Below are positions 16,801-27,100 of a DNA stretch of 64,000 nt, in pieces. The stretch lies in the NCBI GenBank assembly GCA_039191605.1, contig JBCCXL010000011.1, positions 62,001 through 126,000 on the forward strand. Reading direction: 5' to 3'. A program made the position numbers and the translations under genes. A model generated the notes under the pieces. The model had not been told where the DNA came from, searched no databases, and was given only the letters and a program-made list of their open reading frames with translations. The stretch is from JBCCXL01 sp039191605. Its GTDB lineage: Bacteria > Acidobacteriota > Thermoanaerobaculia > Multivoradales > JAHZIX01. The first letter of the stretch is position 1. Every line of letters begins with the position of its first letter.

Positions 16801-17195
16801 CAAGGTGATGAAAGGCGCCGGGATCGCCTCACGGTCTACGGTGTCGAAACAGCGGCGAAATCGACTCTACCGGACTCGCCCCGAAACGATGGGCGCGATA
16901 CGATGAGTAGACTGGCGTCTCAAGTGGACGCCAGTCTGTTTAGAGGCCCACCACAGGTTTCCGGCGGGTTCCTGCGAGGGTTCCGGCAAGGCTCCAGCAG
17001 AGCTCACAGCACGGCTGGCAGCTCATCCAGCGGAGCCCTACCGCGCACCGCCCTTGACGACTTCACCCTCAGCCAGCCCCCGCGCGAGGCTCTCGTTGCG
17101 GCCCATTCCAGCGTGGGGAGACGCAAATCCCTCTTGCGCTATTCGCCGGCCGCTTTCCAGGTCCACCGACCCCATCGCTTTTTCAAGGATCTTTC
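16771..17195. other. Intergenic region with two hairpins
   Basis: A 425-base gap holding the two hairpins described separately. The frame from 16903 to 17199 would encode a Ser/Arg-rich peptide with no family features and is probably not a gene. No clear promoter is visible for the following TPR gene. Confidence 0.5.
16909..16937. terminator. Perfect 11-base-pair hairpin
   Basis: AGACTGGCGTC (16909-16919) and GACGCCAGTCT (16927-16937) flank a seven-base loop, with GTTT after the 3' arm. It lies about 140 bases past the exported-protein gene and could be a second terminator or a processed-RNA structure. Confidence 0.55.
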
Positions 17196-17858
17196 GTGAA
17201 CCGCGACTCTCTACTCTTTCTCCTCCTCGGAATCCTCATCGGCTTCGTCACCGCCTACCTGGCGCTGGAGGCGGTCTCCGATCGTCAACCCCAGCGTAGA
17301 GTCCACGGCGGCGAGGCGGTCGCCGGTGCGGCGCCGGACCGCGCGGGGTTGGTCAACCCGGGCCAGGTCAACCCCGGCCAGGTCGGAGCCGGCAGCGTGC
17401 CGACGCCGCCACCGGGGGCGATGACCGGAGGCGGCCCCACCGGCGCCCCCATGGCCTTCATCCAGAACCTGCGCCAGCGCCTGGCGGCGAACCCTAACGA
17501 CGACGACGCCCTGCTGCAGCTGGCCAACGCCAACTTCGATATCCGCGAATACAGCCGCGCCGCGGAGCTCTACCAGCGCTATGTCGAGCTGGTGCCGAAC
17601 AACGCCGACGTGCTCTCCGATCTCGGCATCACCTACCGCGCCCTCAACCGTCCCCAGGAGGCTCTCGCCGCCTTCGAACGGGCCCTGGCGGTGGACGGCC
17701 AGCACTGGCTCTCCCTCTTCAACAAGGCGGTGGTGCTGCTGGACTCCGGGGATCTCGACGGAGCCCAGGCCCAGGCGGAAGTGCTGCGCGGCATCCAGCC
17801 CCAGGACCCGAACCTCGTCCGGCTCCAGTCGGAGATCGACCGCCGCCGTGCCGGCTGA
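17196..17858 (+). CDS. Membrane-anchored tetratricopeptide-repeat protein
   Basis: A 220-residue protein with one N-terminal membrane span (LLFLLLGILIGFVTAYLA), a Gly/Pro/Ala/Gln-rich linker (to about residue 85) and three TPR units (around DALLQLANANFDIREYSRAA, ADVLSDLGITYRALNRPQEA and HWLSLFNKAVVLLDSGDLDG). TPRs mediate protein contacts. This layout, one span then periplasmic TPRs, resembles the CcmI/NrfG-type proteins of cytochrome c maturation, but no such genes are nearby. Start is GTG 17196 with AAGGA upstream. Function unknown beyond envelope scaffolding. Confidence 0.75.
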   Translation: MNRDSLLFLLLGILIGFVTAYLALEAVSDRQPQRRVHGGEAVAGAAPDRAGLVNPGQVNPGQVGAGSVPTPPPGAMTGGGPTGAPMAFIQNLRQRLAANPNDDDALLQLANANFDIREYSRAAELYQRYVELVPNNADVLSDLGITYRALNRPQEALAAFERALAVDGQHWLSLFNKAVVLLDSGDLDGAQAQAEVLRGIQPQDPNLVRLQSEIDRRRAG

Positions 17859-17891
17859 CCTGCATTCGCTGATCCGCGATAGCTGAACCGC

Positions 17892-17939
17892 ACCGACTGA
17901 GCCAGACCGACTGGGCCAAACCGACTGGGCCACACCGAC
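17892..17939. repeat. 14-base tandem repeat
   Basis: Three copies of a unit close to ACCGACTGGGCCAA (17892-17905, 17906-17919, 17920-17933) and a partial fourth (ACCGAC) sit in the 100-base gap between the TPR gene and the zinc-ribbon gene. Confidence 0.85.
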
Positions 17940-17958
17940 AAAGGTAGTTCTCGCGACC

Positions 17959-18354
17959 ATGCTTCGATTCGTCGCCCTCCTGCTTCTGCTCTGGCTGCTC
18001 TACCGGGGCTTCCGGCTCCTTGCCGGAAAAGCGCTTCGCTCCGCCGGTGAGGCAGCCCAAAAAGCCGCACAGAAGGCCGCCCACAACGCAGCGCGACGGG
18101 CAGCCCAGGAAGCCGCGCGCCGGGCGGGCCACCAGGCCGGCCGCGGCCCTGCTGGATTTTCCGGTGGCGGAGTGGGGAGAGAGCCCCAGAAGACCACCAA
18201 GGCCGTCGGCGAGCTGGTCTCCTGCCAGCGCTGCGGCGTCTACCTGCCCACCGGCAAGGCCCTGCGGGCATCCTCCGGCGTGTATTGCTCGGCGGATTGC
18301 CAACAGCGAGGGCCGCGGGACGGTGACTCCGAGCCCGTCTCCCGAGCCTCCTGA
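17959..18354 (+). CDS. Small membrane protein with C-terminal zinc-ribbon (PP0621-like)
   Basis: A 131-residue protein with an N-terminal hydrophobic segment (FVALLLLLWLLYRGF), a long Ala/Lys/Arg/Gln helix and a C-terminal domain with cysteines in VSCQRCGVYLPTGKAL and GVYCSADC, a Cys4 zinc-ribbon pattern. This arrangement matches the small PP0621-type proteins of unknown function common in Gram-negative bacteria, although their spacer helix is usually shorter. It follows the TPR gene after a repeat-bearing 100-base gap and precedes priA by 68 bases, so it may share a transcript with priA. Metal binding is inferred from the cysteine pattern. Confidence 0.65.
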   Translation: MLRFVALLLLLWLLYRGFRLLAGKALRSAGEAAQKAAQKAAHNAARRAAQEAARRAGHQAGRGPAGFSGGGVGREPQKTTKAVGELVSCQRCGVYLPTGKALRASSGVYCSADCQQRGPRDGDSEPVSRAS

Positions 18355-18422
18355 GCTCTGGAGCCTGCTTCACTGAGCGCAGCCGCCTGGCCCCGCCCGA
18401 GCCACCGGCCGGGGGTCTTCCG

Positions 18423-21191
18423 GTGAGCCAATTCACCAGACGCTCTGATGCCCTGGCTTCACGACAATCCACTCAAGGCCAATCGACTAAAGGCTTACCT
18501 AGAGCCTCCCCAGCGAGCTTCCCATTGACCGCTTCGGATCCTCCCAACGCCCCCGAAGATCAGTCGCTTGAGACCGATGCCGGAACTGACGCCGGAAGCG
18601 ATCTCGGAAGCGATGTAGGGAGAGTGCCGGAGAGGGAGAGCAGCCCCGGCCAGCTTTCTATGCCGGGATGGCTCCCGCCGCCCCAGGAAGTCACGGGAAG
18701 CTCCAAGGGCCCGCAGTCCAAAGCAGAGCGGGATCGCGCTGACGGAAGTGGCAGCGCCTCTGCGGACCAAGACGAGCCCGTCGCCCTCGCCGCCGTCGCT
18801 GTCCCCCTGCCTCTACCGGAGCCGCTGACCTACAGCGTGCCGGCGGCCCTCCGGCCCTGGGTCATGCCCGGGGTGAGAGTTCGAGTGCGGGTAGGGAAGC
18901 GCAAGCTCGTCGGCGTGGTGATGGAGCTACCGGCCGAGGCGCCGGAGGGCGTCAGGCTGCGTCCGCTGGAAGAGGTGGTGGACGACGACCCGGTGCTCTC
19001 TCCGGAGCTGCTGGAACTCGCCCGCTTTACCGCGGACTATTATTTCGCCCCGCCGGGGGAGGTGATCCGCGCTCTGCTGCCCAGCGATCTGCCCGGAGGC
19101 GGGGAGCGCCGGCTGCGCCTCACCGACGCCGGGGCCCTCGCCCTGCCGAGCAGCGAGGTCGAAAGCCAGGTGGTGGAGCTGCTCCGCGAAAGCTCCTCTC
19201 TCTCCATCTCCGAGCTGCGCCAGCGTCTGCCGGTGCCGGAGCTGGGAGCGGTGATCGAGGAGCTGATCCGCCGCAAGCGGGTCGCCGCCTCCGGCAGCGC
19301 CGGCCTCGGCGGCCGCATGAAGACCGCCTACGACCTCGCCCCCGGAGAGCTCGAGGCGCACATCGAAGGCGCCGGCCGCTCCCCCCAGGGTCGCGCCGTA
19401 ATCCGCACTCTGGCGGACCTCGCCCGCCCCGCCACCGCCGCCGAGCTCACCGGCGCCGTCGGCTGTACCACCGCGGTGCTGCGCCGCCTGGTGAAGAAGG
19501 GCATCCTGCGCTCCTTCACCCAGATGGAGCGCATCTCCCTCTCCCGTCACCGCCTCGGCGGGGAAGGGCGGCCGGACTTCGAGCTGCGCCCCGACCAGGC
19601 CAAGGCCGTCACCGCCGTGGAGGAAGCCCTGGCCGAGCGCCGCTACGCTCCCTTCCTGCTTCAGGGGATGACCGGCTCCGGCAAGACCGAGGTCTACCTA
19701 AGGGCGGTGGAGGCCACCCTGGCCCAGGATCGCTCCTCCATCCTGCTGGTACCGGAGATCGCCCTCGTGCCCGCCCTCGCCGGCGCCGTGCGCCAGCGCT
19801 TCGGCGACCAGCTGGCCCTGCTGCACTCCAGCCTCGGCGCCAGCGAGCGCCGCCAGGAGTGGCAGCGCATCCGCGCCGGCGACGCCCGGGTGGTCCTCGG
19901 CCCCCGCTCCGCCATCCTCGCCCCGGTGCGGGATCTCGGCCTGGTGGTGGTGGACGAGGAGCAAGACTCCGCCTACAAGCAGGACGTCACCCCGCGCTAC
20001 CACGGCCGCGACCTCGCCCTGGTGCGGGCCCGCCACTCCAACGCCGCCGTGCTGCTGGTCTCCGCCACCCCCAGCCTCGAAACCCGCCTCAACGCCCAGC
20101 GCCAGCGCTTCGGCAGCCTCACCCTCACCGCCCGCGCCGGCCACGGCGCCCTGCCGGATCCGATTCTCGTCGACCTGAAGCAGGAAGACGTGCCCCGCAA
20201 GCCGGGGGAGGTGATCCTCTCCATCGACCTGCGCCAGGAGATCGAGGCGACGGTGGGGGAGGGCTCCCAGGTGATCCTGCTGCGCAACCGCCGAGGCTAT
20301 TCCCCGGTGCTGCTGTGCCGCGCCTGCGGCGAAGATTTCCGCTGCGACGACTGCGGCCTCGCCCGCACCTACCACCGCAAAGAGCACCAGCTGGTCTGCC
20401 ATTACTGCGGTTCCGCCGTGCCGGCTCCCAGCGTCTGCCCCAGCTGCGAGAGCGACGCCCTGGACCCCATCGGCACCGGCACCGAGCGGCTGGAGGAGCA
20501 ATTCCGCGAGATGTTCCCGGGGGTCTCGGTGGACGTCCTCGACCGCGACGCCGTGCGCCGCCCCGGCGGCGCCGCGGCGGTGCTGGAGCGATTCCGCGCC
20601 GGCGGCACCCAGGTCCTCATCGGCACCCAAATGGTCGCCAAAGGCCACCATTTCCCCAACGTCGCCCTCGCCGGCGTGCTCTCCGCCGACACCTATCTCG
20701 GCTTCCCCGACTTCCGCGCCGTCGAGCGCACCTACAACCTCCTCGTCCAGCTCGCCGGCCGCGCCGGCCGCGGCGACCGCCCCGGCCGAGTTGTCCTCCA
20801 GACCTACCACCCCCAGCACTACGCCATCCAGGCCGCCCTGCACCACGACGACGAGGCCTTCGCCACCGAAGAGCTGCGCTTCCGCCGCATGTTCCACTAT
20901 CCCCCCTACACCCGCCTCGTCCAGCTCCTCTCCCGCGACACCGACCGCCGCCGCGCCCACCAGCGCCTCCGAGACCTCGCCGACGCCATCTACCGCCACC
21001 CCCTCTCCCAGCGGGTGCGCATCACCGGCCCTGCGCCGGCTGCGTTCGAAAAGCTACGGGGGAAATGGCGCTTTCAGCTGCTGCTGCGGGGGCCCTCCCA
21101 TAAAGATCTTCACCAGCTGCTGAGGGATGTACTGCCAGAGGCTCAAGATAGCGGGCTGGTGGTGGATGTGGATCCGCAGGATTTGATGTGA
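18423..21191 (+). CDS. priA: Primosomal protein N' (replication restart helicase PriA)
   Basis: PriA reloads the replisome at stalled forks. From about residue 118 the 922-residue product has the 3'-DNA-binding domain (PLPEPLTYSVPAAL), then the helicase core with Walker A GMTGSGKTE and Walker B VVVDEEQD, where PriA usually reads DEEH. The Cys cluster follows (CRACGEDFRCDDC; CHYCGSAVPAPSVCPSC), then TGTERLEEQF and the C-terminal domain. The N-terminal 115 residues are low-complexity and not part of the family; an ATG at 18660 would remove most of them. The GTG at 18423 lacks a strong ribosome-binding site, so the start is uncertain. The gene is very GC-rich at third positions. Confidence 0.93.
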   Translation: MSQFTRRSDALASRQSTQGQSTKGLPRASPASFPLTASDPPNAPEDQSLETDAGTDAGSDLGSDVGRVPERESSPGQLSMPGWLPPPQEVTGSSKGPQSKAERDRADGSGSASADQDEPVALAAVAVPLPLPEPLTYSVPAALRPWVMPGVRVRVRVGKRKLVGVVMELPAEAPEGVRLRPLEEVVDDDPVLSPELLELARFTADYYFAPPGEVIRALLPSDLPGGGERRLRLTDAGALALPSSEVESQVVELLRESSSLSISELRQRLPVPELGAVIEELIRRKRVAASGSAGLGGRMKTAYDLAPGELEAHIEGAGRSPQGRAVIRTLADLARPATAAELTGAVGCTTAVLRRLVKKGILRSFTQMERISLSRHRLGGEGRPDFELRPDQAKAVTAVEEALAERRYAPFLLQGMTGSGKTEVYLRAVEATLAQDRSSILLVPEIALVPALAGAVRQRFGDQLALLHSSLGASERRQEWQRIRAGDARVVLGPRSAILAPVRDLGLVVVDEEQDSAYKQDVTPRYHGRDLALVRARHSNAAVLLVSATPSLETRLNAQRQRFGSLTLTARAGHGALPDPILVDLKQEDVPRKPGEVILSIDLRQEIEATVGEGSQVILLRNRRGYSPVLLCRACGEDFRCDDCGLARTYHRKEHQLVCHYCGSAVPAPSVCPSCESDALDPIGTGTERLEEQFREMFPGVSVDVLDRDAVRRPGGAAAVLERFRAGGTQVLIGTQMVAKGHHFPNVALAGVLSADTYLGFPDFRAVERTYNLLVQLAGRAGRGDRPGRVVLQTYHPQHYAIQAALHHDDEAFATEELRFRRMFHYPPYTRLVQLLSRDTDRRRAHQRLRDLADAIYRHPLSQRVRITGPAPAAFEKLRGKWRFQLLLRGPSHKDLHQLLRDVLPEAQDSGLVVDVDPQDLM

Positions 21192-21213
21192 GGGGTGGGG
21201 GATTCAATTTGGC

Positions 21214-24036
21214 CTAGTTCTCGAGGCCTTCGAAGCCGGCGATCAATTCTTGGTACTTGGGATGATCGCGGAGATTGTCCCAGTCGGTGTCGGTCTTGAC
21301 GTGATCGATGGAGATTTCGTCGTGTTCTAGGCAGGTTTCAAGGCTAGAGAGAGCTTCGTCGGTCTTTCCCTGCAGGGCAAGGAGGCAGGCGTAGTTATAG
21401 ATTTGGTTTAGTGGTTTGCCGGTACGTGAAGAGTAACTCACCAAAGCTGCCTCAGCTACTGACACGGCTTCTAAATACTCCGATGATCCCAAGGTAAGCG
21501 TAGCGAGCTGTCTTGGGAGAATTGCGACCGTTTGGCCTAAGGCATAGTTTGCTGCTTTCTGTAGCACTTGCTCATCGCGAGAACCGAAGTGATCTAATAT
21601 CGATCGATATACAGATATTGCAGAAGACCAATTCTCTAGCTCACTGTGTGTCCAAGCTTGGTTCAGTAACGCTTTAACCAACTGCTCCTCCAGTACCAAG
21701 CCATCGCAAGAACCGAAATTCTCTATAACCGACTGGTATGCAGATAATGAAGAGGGTTGATCATCAAACTCGCTACGCATAATGTCCTGTACTTTAAATA
21801 ACTTGGAGGTCCACTCTTCCAACTCCTGCTCCAGCTCCTCGCGAAAACAGAAACGATCTACCGCTGTCTGTAACTTGGTCAGCGCAGAAACCCTGTCACC
21901 CAAGATTCCGTATGTTACCGCTTGCAGCATCAACGCCTCTGCAACCACAACCTCTAATACCAGCTCGTCGCGAGAACCAAAACGATCTATAACCATCTGG
22001 TATGACGTTATCGCGGATAATTCATCCCCCAATTGCCGGTACGTCTTGCCCTGGCCCACTAACGCAGTTGCAAAGACCTCCTCTAGCGCCAGCTCCTTAC
22101 GGAAACCGAAACGATCTATCGTCGACTTAAGCAAGGTCAACTCAGAGTCAAAGTCTCCCAACTCTCCGTGAAGCAATGAATTTATAAGCAATATCTTGCC
22201 AATGAGTGACTCGATATCAAGATTATCCTCTGTAGGCTGAATAAGGCCTTCATAGCCATCTAGTGCCCGCGAATACACTAACAAAGCGGTGTCGTGATCT
22301 CTTACGTCTACGAGAAAAGGCCCCCAACCCCCGGCTAGAGAGTCTTGACTGCAGGATTCCCAATAGGCCTCGGTGAACATATGACTTAGCGAGACCCATA
22401 CCTCCTTAGCCTGTTCCCCATGCCCCCGTCGCCAAAGACCTTCGATTAAATAGCCAACCGGATCTCTAGTAGATACTTGATCGATGGACATCTTCAATGT
22501 TTGGCGTAGCCAATTTACCCAGTCCCTGTCTTCAAAGAATGCTTCAGCATACCGTTCATGGGTCGAGTTTAGTTCCTCTTTATCTAGGAGGATCGGTGGA
22601 CTCCCAAAATCATCGGCTAACTTCCAAGCTTTCCGATAAGTGCCCGTCCCAACTAGGTCACTAGCGACTTTTTCACGCAGCGATAAGCCCACCATGCCAA
22701 ACAAACAGACAAATCCGTACAACTCTTCAAAAGCTGCAGCCTCTGGACTGCCTACAGCCTTTTTAAGCCTCTCCTCTACCAAGACAGAAGTTGGCTTATA
22801 CCGGTCATCACTTGCTAACCGTATAACCTTTTGAAAATACCCGCTTCCAGCAGGAATTCTCTGTACCGCTGCCTGCACCTCCTGCTGATGCTGCTGATCG
22901 ATCTGTACAACACCCTTGCCTATAATGTGTTTAAGAATCTCTAAGCCTTCAAGGCCATCGGGCTCCAGCTCGAAACATCTTGCATCACGGAGGATTGAAG
23001 CGCGTCTTGAATCGATCTGCTCCCAATCCGAGGAACGTGAAGCAATAAGGCAAAGAATCTTCGGTCCTCGCTCCGAGAGTGTCATCATCTGATGCTCGAA
23101 GTGCTCGCCACCGGTGTGAGGATCATCGATCAGGACGACGAGCAAACGATCGTCCAACTCCGCAGCCACCTCGAGAAGCCAGCGGGCGTAGGCTTCTCTG
23201 AGCGAAGCCACTTCGAGCTGGACGACGGCGTAGCCACTCTTAGCCAGCTCCCAGCCCACGCGTTTGAGGAAAGTCGTTTTGCCCTGCTGAGGGAAGGCGC
23301 GAAAGGCAAACGCGGCAGGGTAGTGCTCGACTTGGCGGACGGCCCCTATCACTTCCTCGAACTTTGTGCGCCTGAAATCCAGCTCCTCATCCATGTCGGC
23401 ATCGCTTGGACGATTGCCGCGGAGGAGACCATTATCTTCGGTCCAGGGTCTAGGGTTGGGGCATACCGGCTTGATATGCCGACGGCGTTCGCGGCTGAGA
23501 ATCTCCGTGAGCTGAGCACGGATGTAGAGCTGGTGGCGGGAGAGAAGTATGGGTAGATCTTCGAGATCACCGAGACGATGGAGCACCTCATCAAGCTTAC
23601 GGTCGGCACGCAGACGCGAGAACTCTGGATGGGCGTGCATGCCGTCGTAGACGCCATCGAGGAAGGCATAGACCTCATCAGCGGGGCTATCACTTTCCGC
23701 AGCAAGTTCCTGAGCAAGAGCCTGCTGCTCTTTCCGACGCTGCTCTGGATCTGGATCAGACTCTAGAACCCAGCGCAGAAGCCGTTCTCCCCACACCGGA
23801 TCACTGCCGACGACTTCCGCTAGGCGCTCGACAGTAGGGCTGTCCTTAGCTTGCCGACGGAAGGCTTCATTGATGAGCCGCCGGGTTTCTAGATCTGGCT
23901 CACGAAGAGCCGCGGCAGCTCGCCTGAGTTCCTCGGCGCGGTCTACTTGATTCTTCGCTCGCTTCTCATCTTCGAGAAGGATCCGCGTAACCAACGCGCT
24001 AGCGAAGACACCTAGAAGCAGGTCTAAGACAATCAT
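21214..24036 (-). CDS. Membrane-anchored STAND-like P-loop NTPase with C-terminal TPRs
   Basis: A roughly 940-residue protein of unknown function. One N-terminal membrane span (MIVLDLLLGVFASALVTRIL) is followed by a charged helical region. Then comes an NTPase domain with FPQQGKTTF as P-loop (about residues 250-257, lacking the usual first Gly), Walker B LLVVLIDDPH some 50 residues later and ILCLIASRSSDW like the sensor of NACHT/STAND ATPases. From about residue 590 repeats of some 40 residues recur (SAITSYQMVIDRFGSRDE; SAISVYRSILDHFGSRDE), TPR-like. Start is ATG 24036, or TTG 24051. Most of the gene is visibly less GC-rich than its neighbours, a sign of transfer. It is the last gene of a minus-strand group with secreted TPR proteins. 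Confidence 0.6.
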   Translation of the reverse strand: MIVLDLLLGVFASALVTRILLEDEKRAKNQVDRAEELRRAAAALREPDLETRRLINEAFRRQAKDSPTVERLAEVVGSDPVWGERLLRWVLESDPDPEQRRKEQQALAQELAAESDSPADEVYAFLDGVYDGMHAHPEFSRLRADRKLDEVLHRLGDLEDLPILLSRHQLYIRAQLTEILSRERRRHIKPVCPNPRPWTEDNGLLRGNRPSDADMDEELDFRRTKFEEVIGAVRQVEHYPAAFAFRAFPQQGKTTFLKRVGWELAKSGYAVVQLEVASLREAYARWLLEVAAELDDRLLVVLIDDPHTGGEHFEHQMMTLSERGPKILCLIASRSSDWEQIDSRRASILRDARCFELEPDGLEGLEILKHIIGKGVVQIDQQHQQEVQAAVQRIPAGSGYFQKVIRLASDDRYKPTSVLVEERLKKAVGSPEAAAFEELYGFVCLFGMVGLSLREKVASDLVGTGTYRKAWKLADDFGSPPILLDKEELNSTHERYAEAFFEDRDWVNWLRQTLKMSIDQVSTRDPVGYLIEGLWRRGHGEQAKEVWVSLSHMFTEAYWESCSQDSLAGGWGPFLVDVRDHDTALLVYSRALDGYEGLIQPTEDNLDIESLIGKILLINSLLHGELGDFDSELTLLKSTIDRFGFRKELALEEVFATALVGQGKTYRQLGDELSAITSYQMVIDRFGSRDELVLEVVVAEALMLQAVTYGILGDRVSALTKLQTAVDRFCFREELEQELEEWTSKLFKVQDIMRSEFDDQPSSLSAYQSVIENFGSCDGLVLEEQLVKALLNQAWTHSELENWSSAISVYRSILDHFGSRDEQVLQKAANYALGQTVAILPRQLATLTLGSSEYLEAVSVAEAALVSYSSRTGKPLNQIYNYACLLALQGKTDEALSSLETCLEHDEISIDHVKTDTDWDNLRDHPKYQELIAGFEGLEN

Positions 24037-24174
24037 CGAAAAGTCCGCCAATAGGGTAGGGGAACAAAGGATTCGGTGTAGGGGGTAACTATTCGAGTCT
24101 AGCTAATTCCGGAGCTGCCGGCTGTATTGATCTCTCCTATCGTTGAGGCACGGACCTAGGTATCAAGAGTCAAT

Positions 24175-27100
24175 CTAGGGAGTATCTCCAGCCGAATTGG
24201 GTGCTTTGCCTATTCTCTCTAAGACCTCCTCATCCTCCGCCCGCAGCGTCCCCCATTCCCGCATCTGCTCCCCGAGGCGCCGGCCAAAGTCGGCGTAGCT
24301 CTCACCATCGGGATAGCGGGCGAGGTAAGAAACGATTTGTAGCAGAAGGCGCTGCGCTTTGGCGTCGTCGGTATTAGCGGCGAGGTGGGTGGTGAGCCGG
24401 CCCGCGGCCTCCAGCCAATAGGTCTTCGCGCGGCTGCGCTCACCGCGGGAGAACTCGGCCTTTCCCAACTCGTTTTCGGCGGAGGCGAGTTTGCGGACCG
24501 CGCTCGGAAGACCACCGGAGGTCTCGACCAGCTGGAGGAAGTGCGCTTTTGCCTTGAGCAGGTGGTCTACCGAAGTCCCGTAGCGTCGGCTGACCCGCTC
24601 GACGGTCCCGAGTCGAAGGTGGGCGGTGGCAAGCTGGTCGCGATAGAGGGCGCTGCCGGGGAAGTCGTCGACCAGCTGCTGCCGAATGCTGACGGCCTCG
24701 GTGAGGAGGGAGCGGGCGGAGGAGTAGTTGCTCTGTTGGGCCGCGAGGCTCCCTAGGGCAAACCAAACGGAAGCGAGATCGAGCTGCAGCCGCGGGTTCT
24801 TGGGATCTTGCTCGGCCAGCTCTTCCAGCAGGTCGCGACTGCGGCGCAGCCCTCGACGCGCCTCTGTCTCGCGGCCGGCCGCGGCTTCTACGGTGGCAAG
24901 GTCGAGGGTGAGCTTGCCGACGCGCAGCCGGTGCTTCTGGTGGGTCGGGTCTTTGGCGCTGAGCCCCTGCGAGACCTCGAGGGCTTCTTCGAGGCGTTGG
25001 CGAGCCGCGTCGAAATCTCCCTTGGCCCGGAACCACTTGCCGAGTCGCTGCAGCGCATCGCTGTAGTCCGCAACAAAGTTGGCGTTGGCAGAGTCTGTCT
25101 CCACCAGCTCCTGGAAGATCTCCAGGCTGCGCTGAAGATCCTCTCCAGCAGCCTCTAGGACGCCCAATTTCTGCTTCGATACTCCTCGCAGGCCCAGGGC
25201 CTCCGCAAGCTCTTGCTGCCGAGCGGGGCTGGTGGCCGGACCGGTGGTCAAGCTTGTGAAGAGCTCGACGCTTCGATTGAGGAAGGGCACAGCTCCCGCT
25301 GGATCCCCCCGCTGCTGGATGAGCGAGGCTGCCCGCTGGAGCAGCACGCCACGCTGCTGGGTCACCAGGATGTTGGATGGGTCCCGCTGGGCGAGAGATT
25401 CCAGCGTGCTGAGAGCATCGGTAATCTGCGCCTCCGCGTCGCTCAGGCGGCCTACGGTCGCGTAGCGGTCTCCAAGGCTACTCTGACACCGAGCCTGTCG
25501 CAGCGAGAGGTCGGCGTTTGCTGGATCTTTCCCTCGCAGCTCAGTCAGGACTATGCAGGCTTCCCCTTGGAGCGCCAAAGAGCGACCGCTCTGGCCACTC
25601 AGCCACTCGACTCGAGCGAGATCTACCAACGCTTCGGTGAGGTTGACTCGAGCCTCTGCGTTCTGGGATTCGTCGGCACTGAGGCTTCTTCGTAGCTCGA
25701 GACTGGCCTCGAAGGATTTCCGAGCCTCCATCAACCGACCCGCAAACACCTCGGTCTTTGCCAAAGCCCGGAGGGTTCCAGCGAGAGCCTCCTTGGCGAT
25801 GGCACTCTGGGGGTTCGTTGCGAGGATAGCTCGCCGAAGCTCGAGGCTCTCGCGGATCAGGTCTTGCGCTTGCTGCAGCTCGCCCCTCGACGCCGTCACC
25901 TCCGTGAGTAAATCCAGAGCGTGGGCAAGGTCACTCTTTGCGCGGACGCTGCTAGCGTCCTGCTGCTGGAGCCTTCGTCGCAGCTCCAAGGCAGACGACA
26001 TATAGCTCTGCGCACCGCGCAAACTCCCAGAGACCCTCTCTAGTTCACCGACCTGTATCCATCCGATGGAGAGATCCCGCTGTCGCTCGGCGCTCTCGGG
26101 GTATTCCTGAGCCAATCTTTCAAGAATCGCCAGGCTTTCGAGATGCTCGCGCCGCGCCGCCTGAAGATCGCCGGCCTTAGCGAGCAGGTCTCCTAACTTT
26201 CTCTGAGCAACGCTCAGGTGACGCTGGTAGCGGGAGGACGTCGGGTACCTCTCGGTGAGGCGTCGAGTCGTCTCGACGGAGCGACGGCTGAGCTCTAGGG
26301 CCTCTTCCAGCGATCCCCAATACGACTCGAGAGTCGCGAGCTGAATCGAGACCATCGCCCTCCAATACAGGGGGCCAGGGTGCTTCTCGACATCGTCGGC
26401 GTAGGTAAGAAGAAGCGTGTGAGCCCTTCGGTAGTGATCTCGCCCCTCGCCCTGAGATCCCGCCTCGACCGCCACGGCCCCCAGCAGGTTCCAGGCACTC
26501 ACAAGATCTTGATTGCCTTGGGCCTGTTCCACCGCACTACGCGCAGCATTTTGAGCATCTTCCAGCCGCCCGAGGCGGTGGTAGATCTCGCCCAAGAAAG
26601 TCCACCCCTGGGAGTTGCTCGCATCCAGAGCCTGGGCCTGTTCCAGAAAGGGGAGCACCTCAGCGGTGGTCATCTCGCCGCGATCTCGCCGATCTCTGGC
26701 CAGCGCAGCGAGCTCTCGCCAGCCGGCGGCGAGGGCACGGGTCTCGGCCTGCTGGATCTCCACCAGGGCATCGAAGGCGCCGGAGCGGTCGCCGTCGGCG
26801 TAGCGCCGCAGGGCCTCGCGCTTGCGGGGGTCGGGGGAGTCGGCGAGGGAGGCAACCTGCTCTCGGTAGGTAGCGATCTCCGCGGCTAACCGGCGGTCCT
26901 GCTCGCCGAGCTGGTCTACCAGTCGTGATCGCTCGCGAGTGACTTCCTCCAGCTCTACCCGCAGGGATCTCAGCTCTTCTTCCTGCACCGCCCGGCCCGC
27001 CAGCGCCACCCGAAGCTCGCGATCCCGCTCGGTGAGCCGCGCCAGCAGGATGCCCTCACGTTCCTCCGCCTCTCGCTGCAGGGCGACGATGGCCGCGGCG

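Noticed and set aside
16903..17199. A 98-residue protein before the TPR gene
   Set aside because: Its start lies on the 11-bp hairpin and the peptide is Ser/Arg/Pro-rich without family features.
19698..20999. A 433-residue minus-strand protein inside priA
   Set aside because: Composition is Gly/Ala/Val/Glu repeats mirrored from priA codons; priA is certain in this place.
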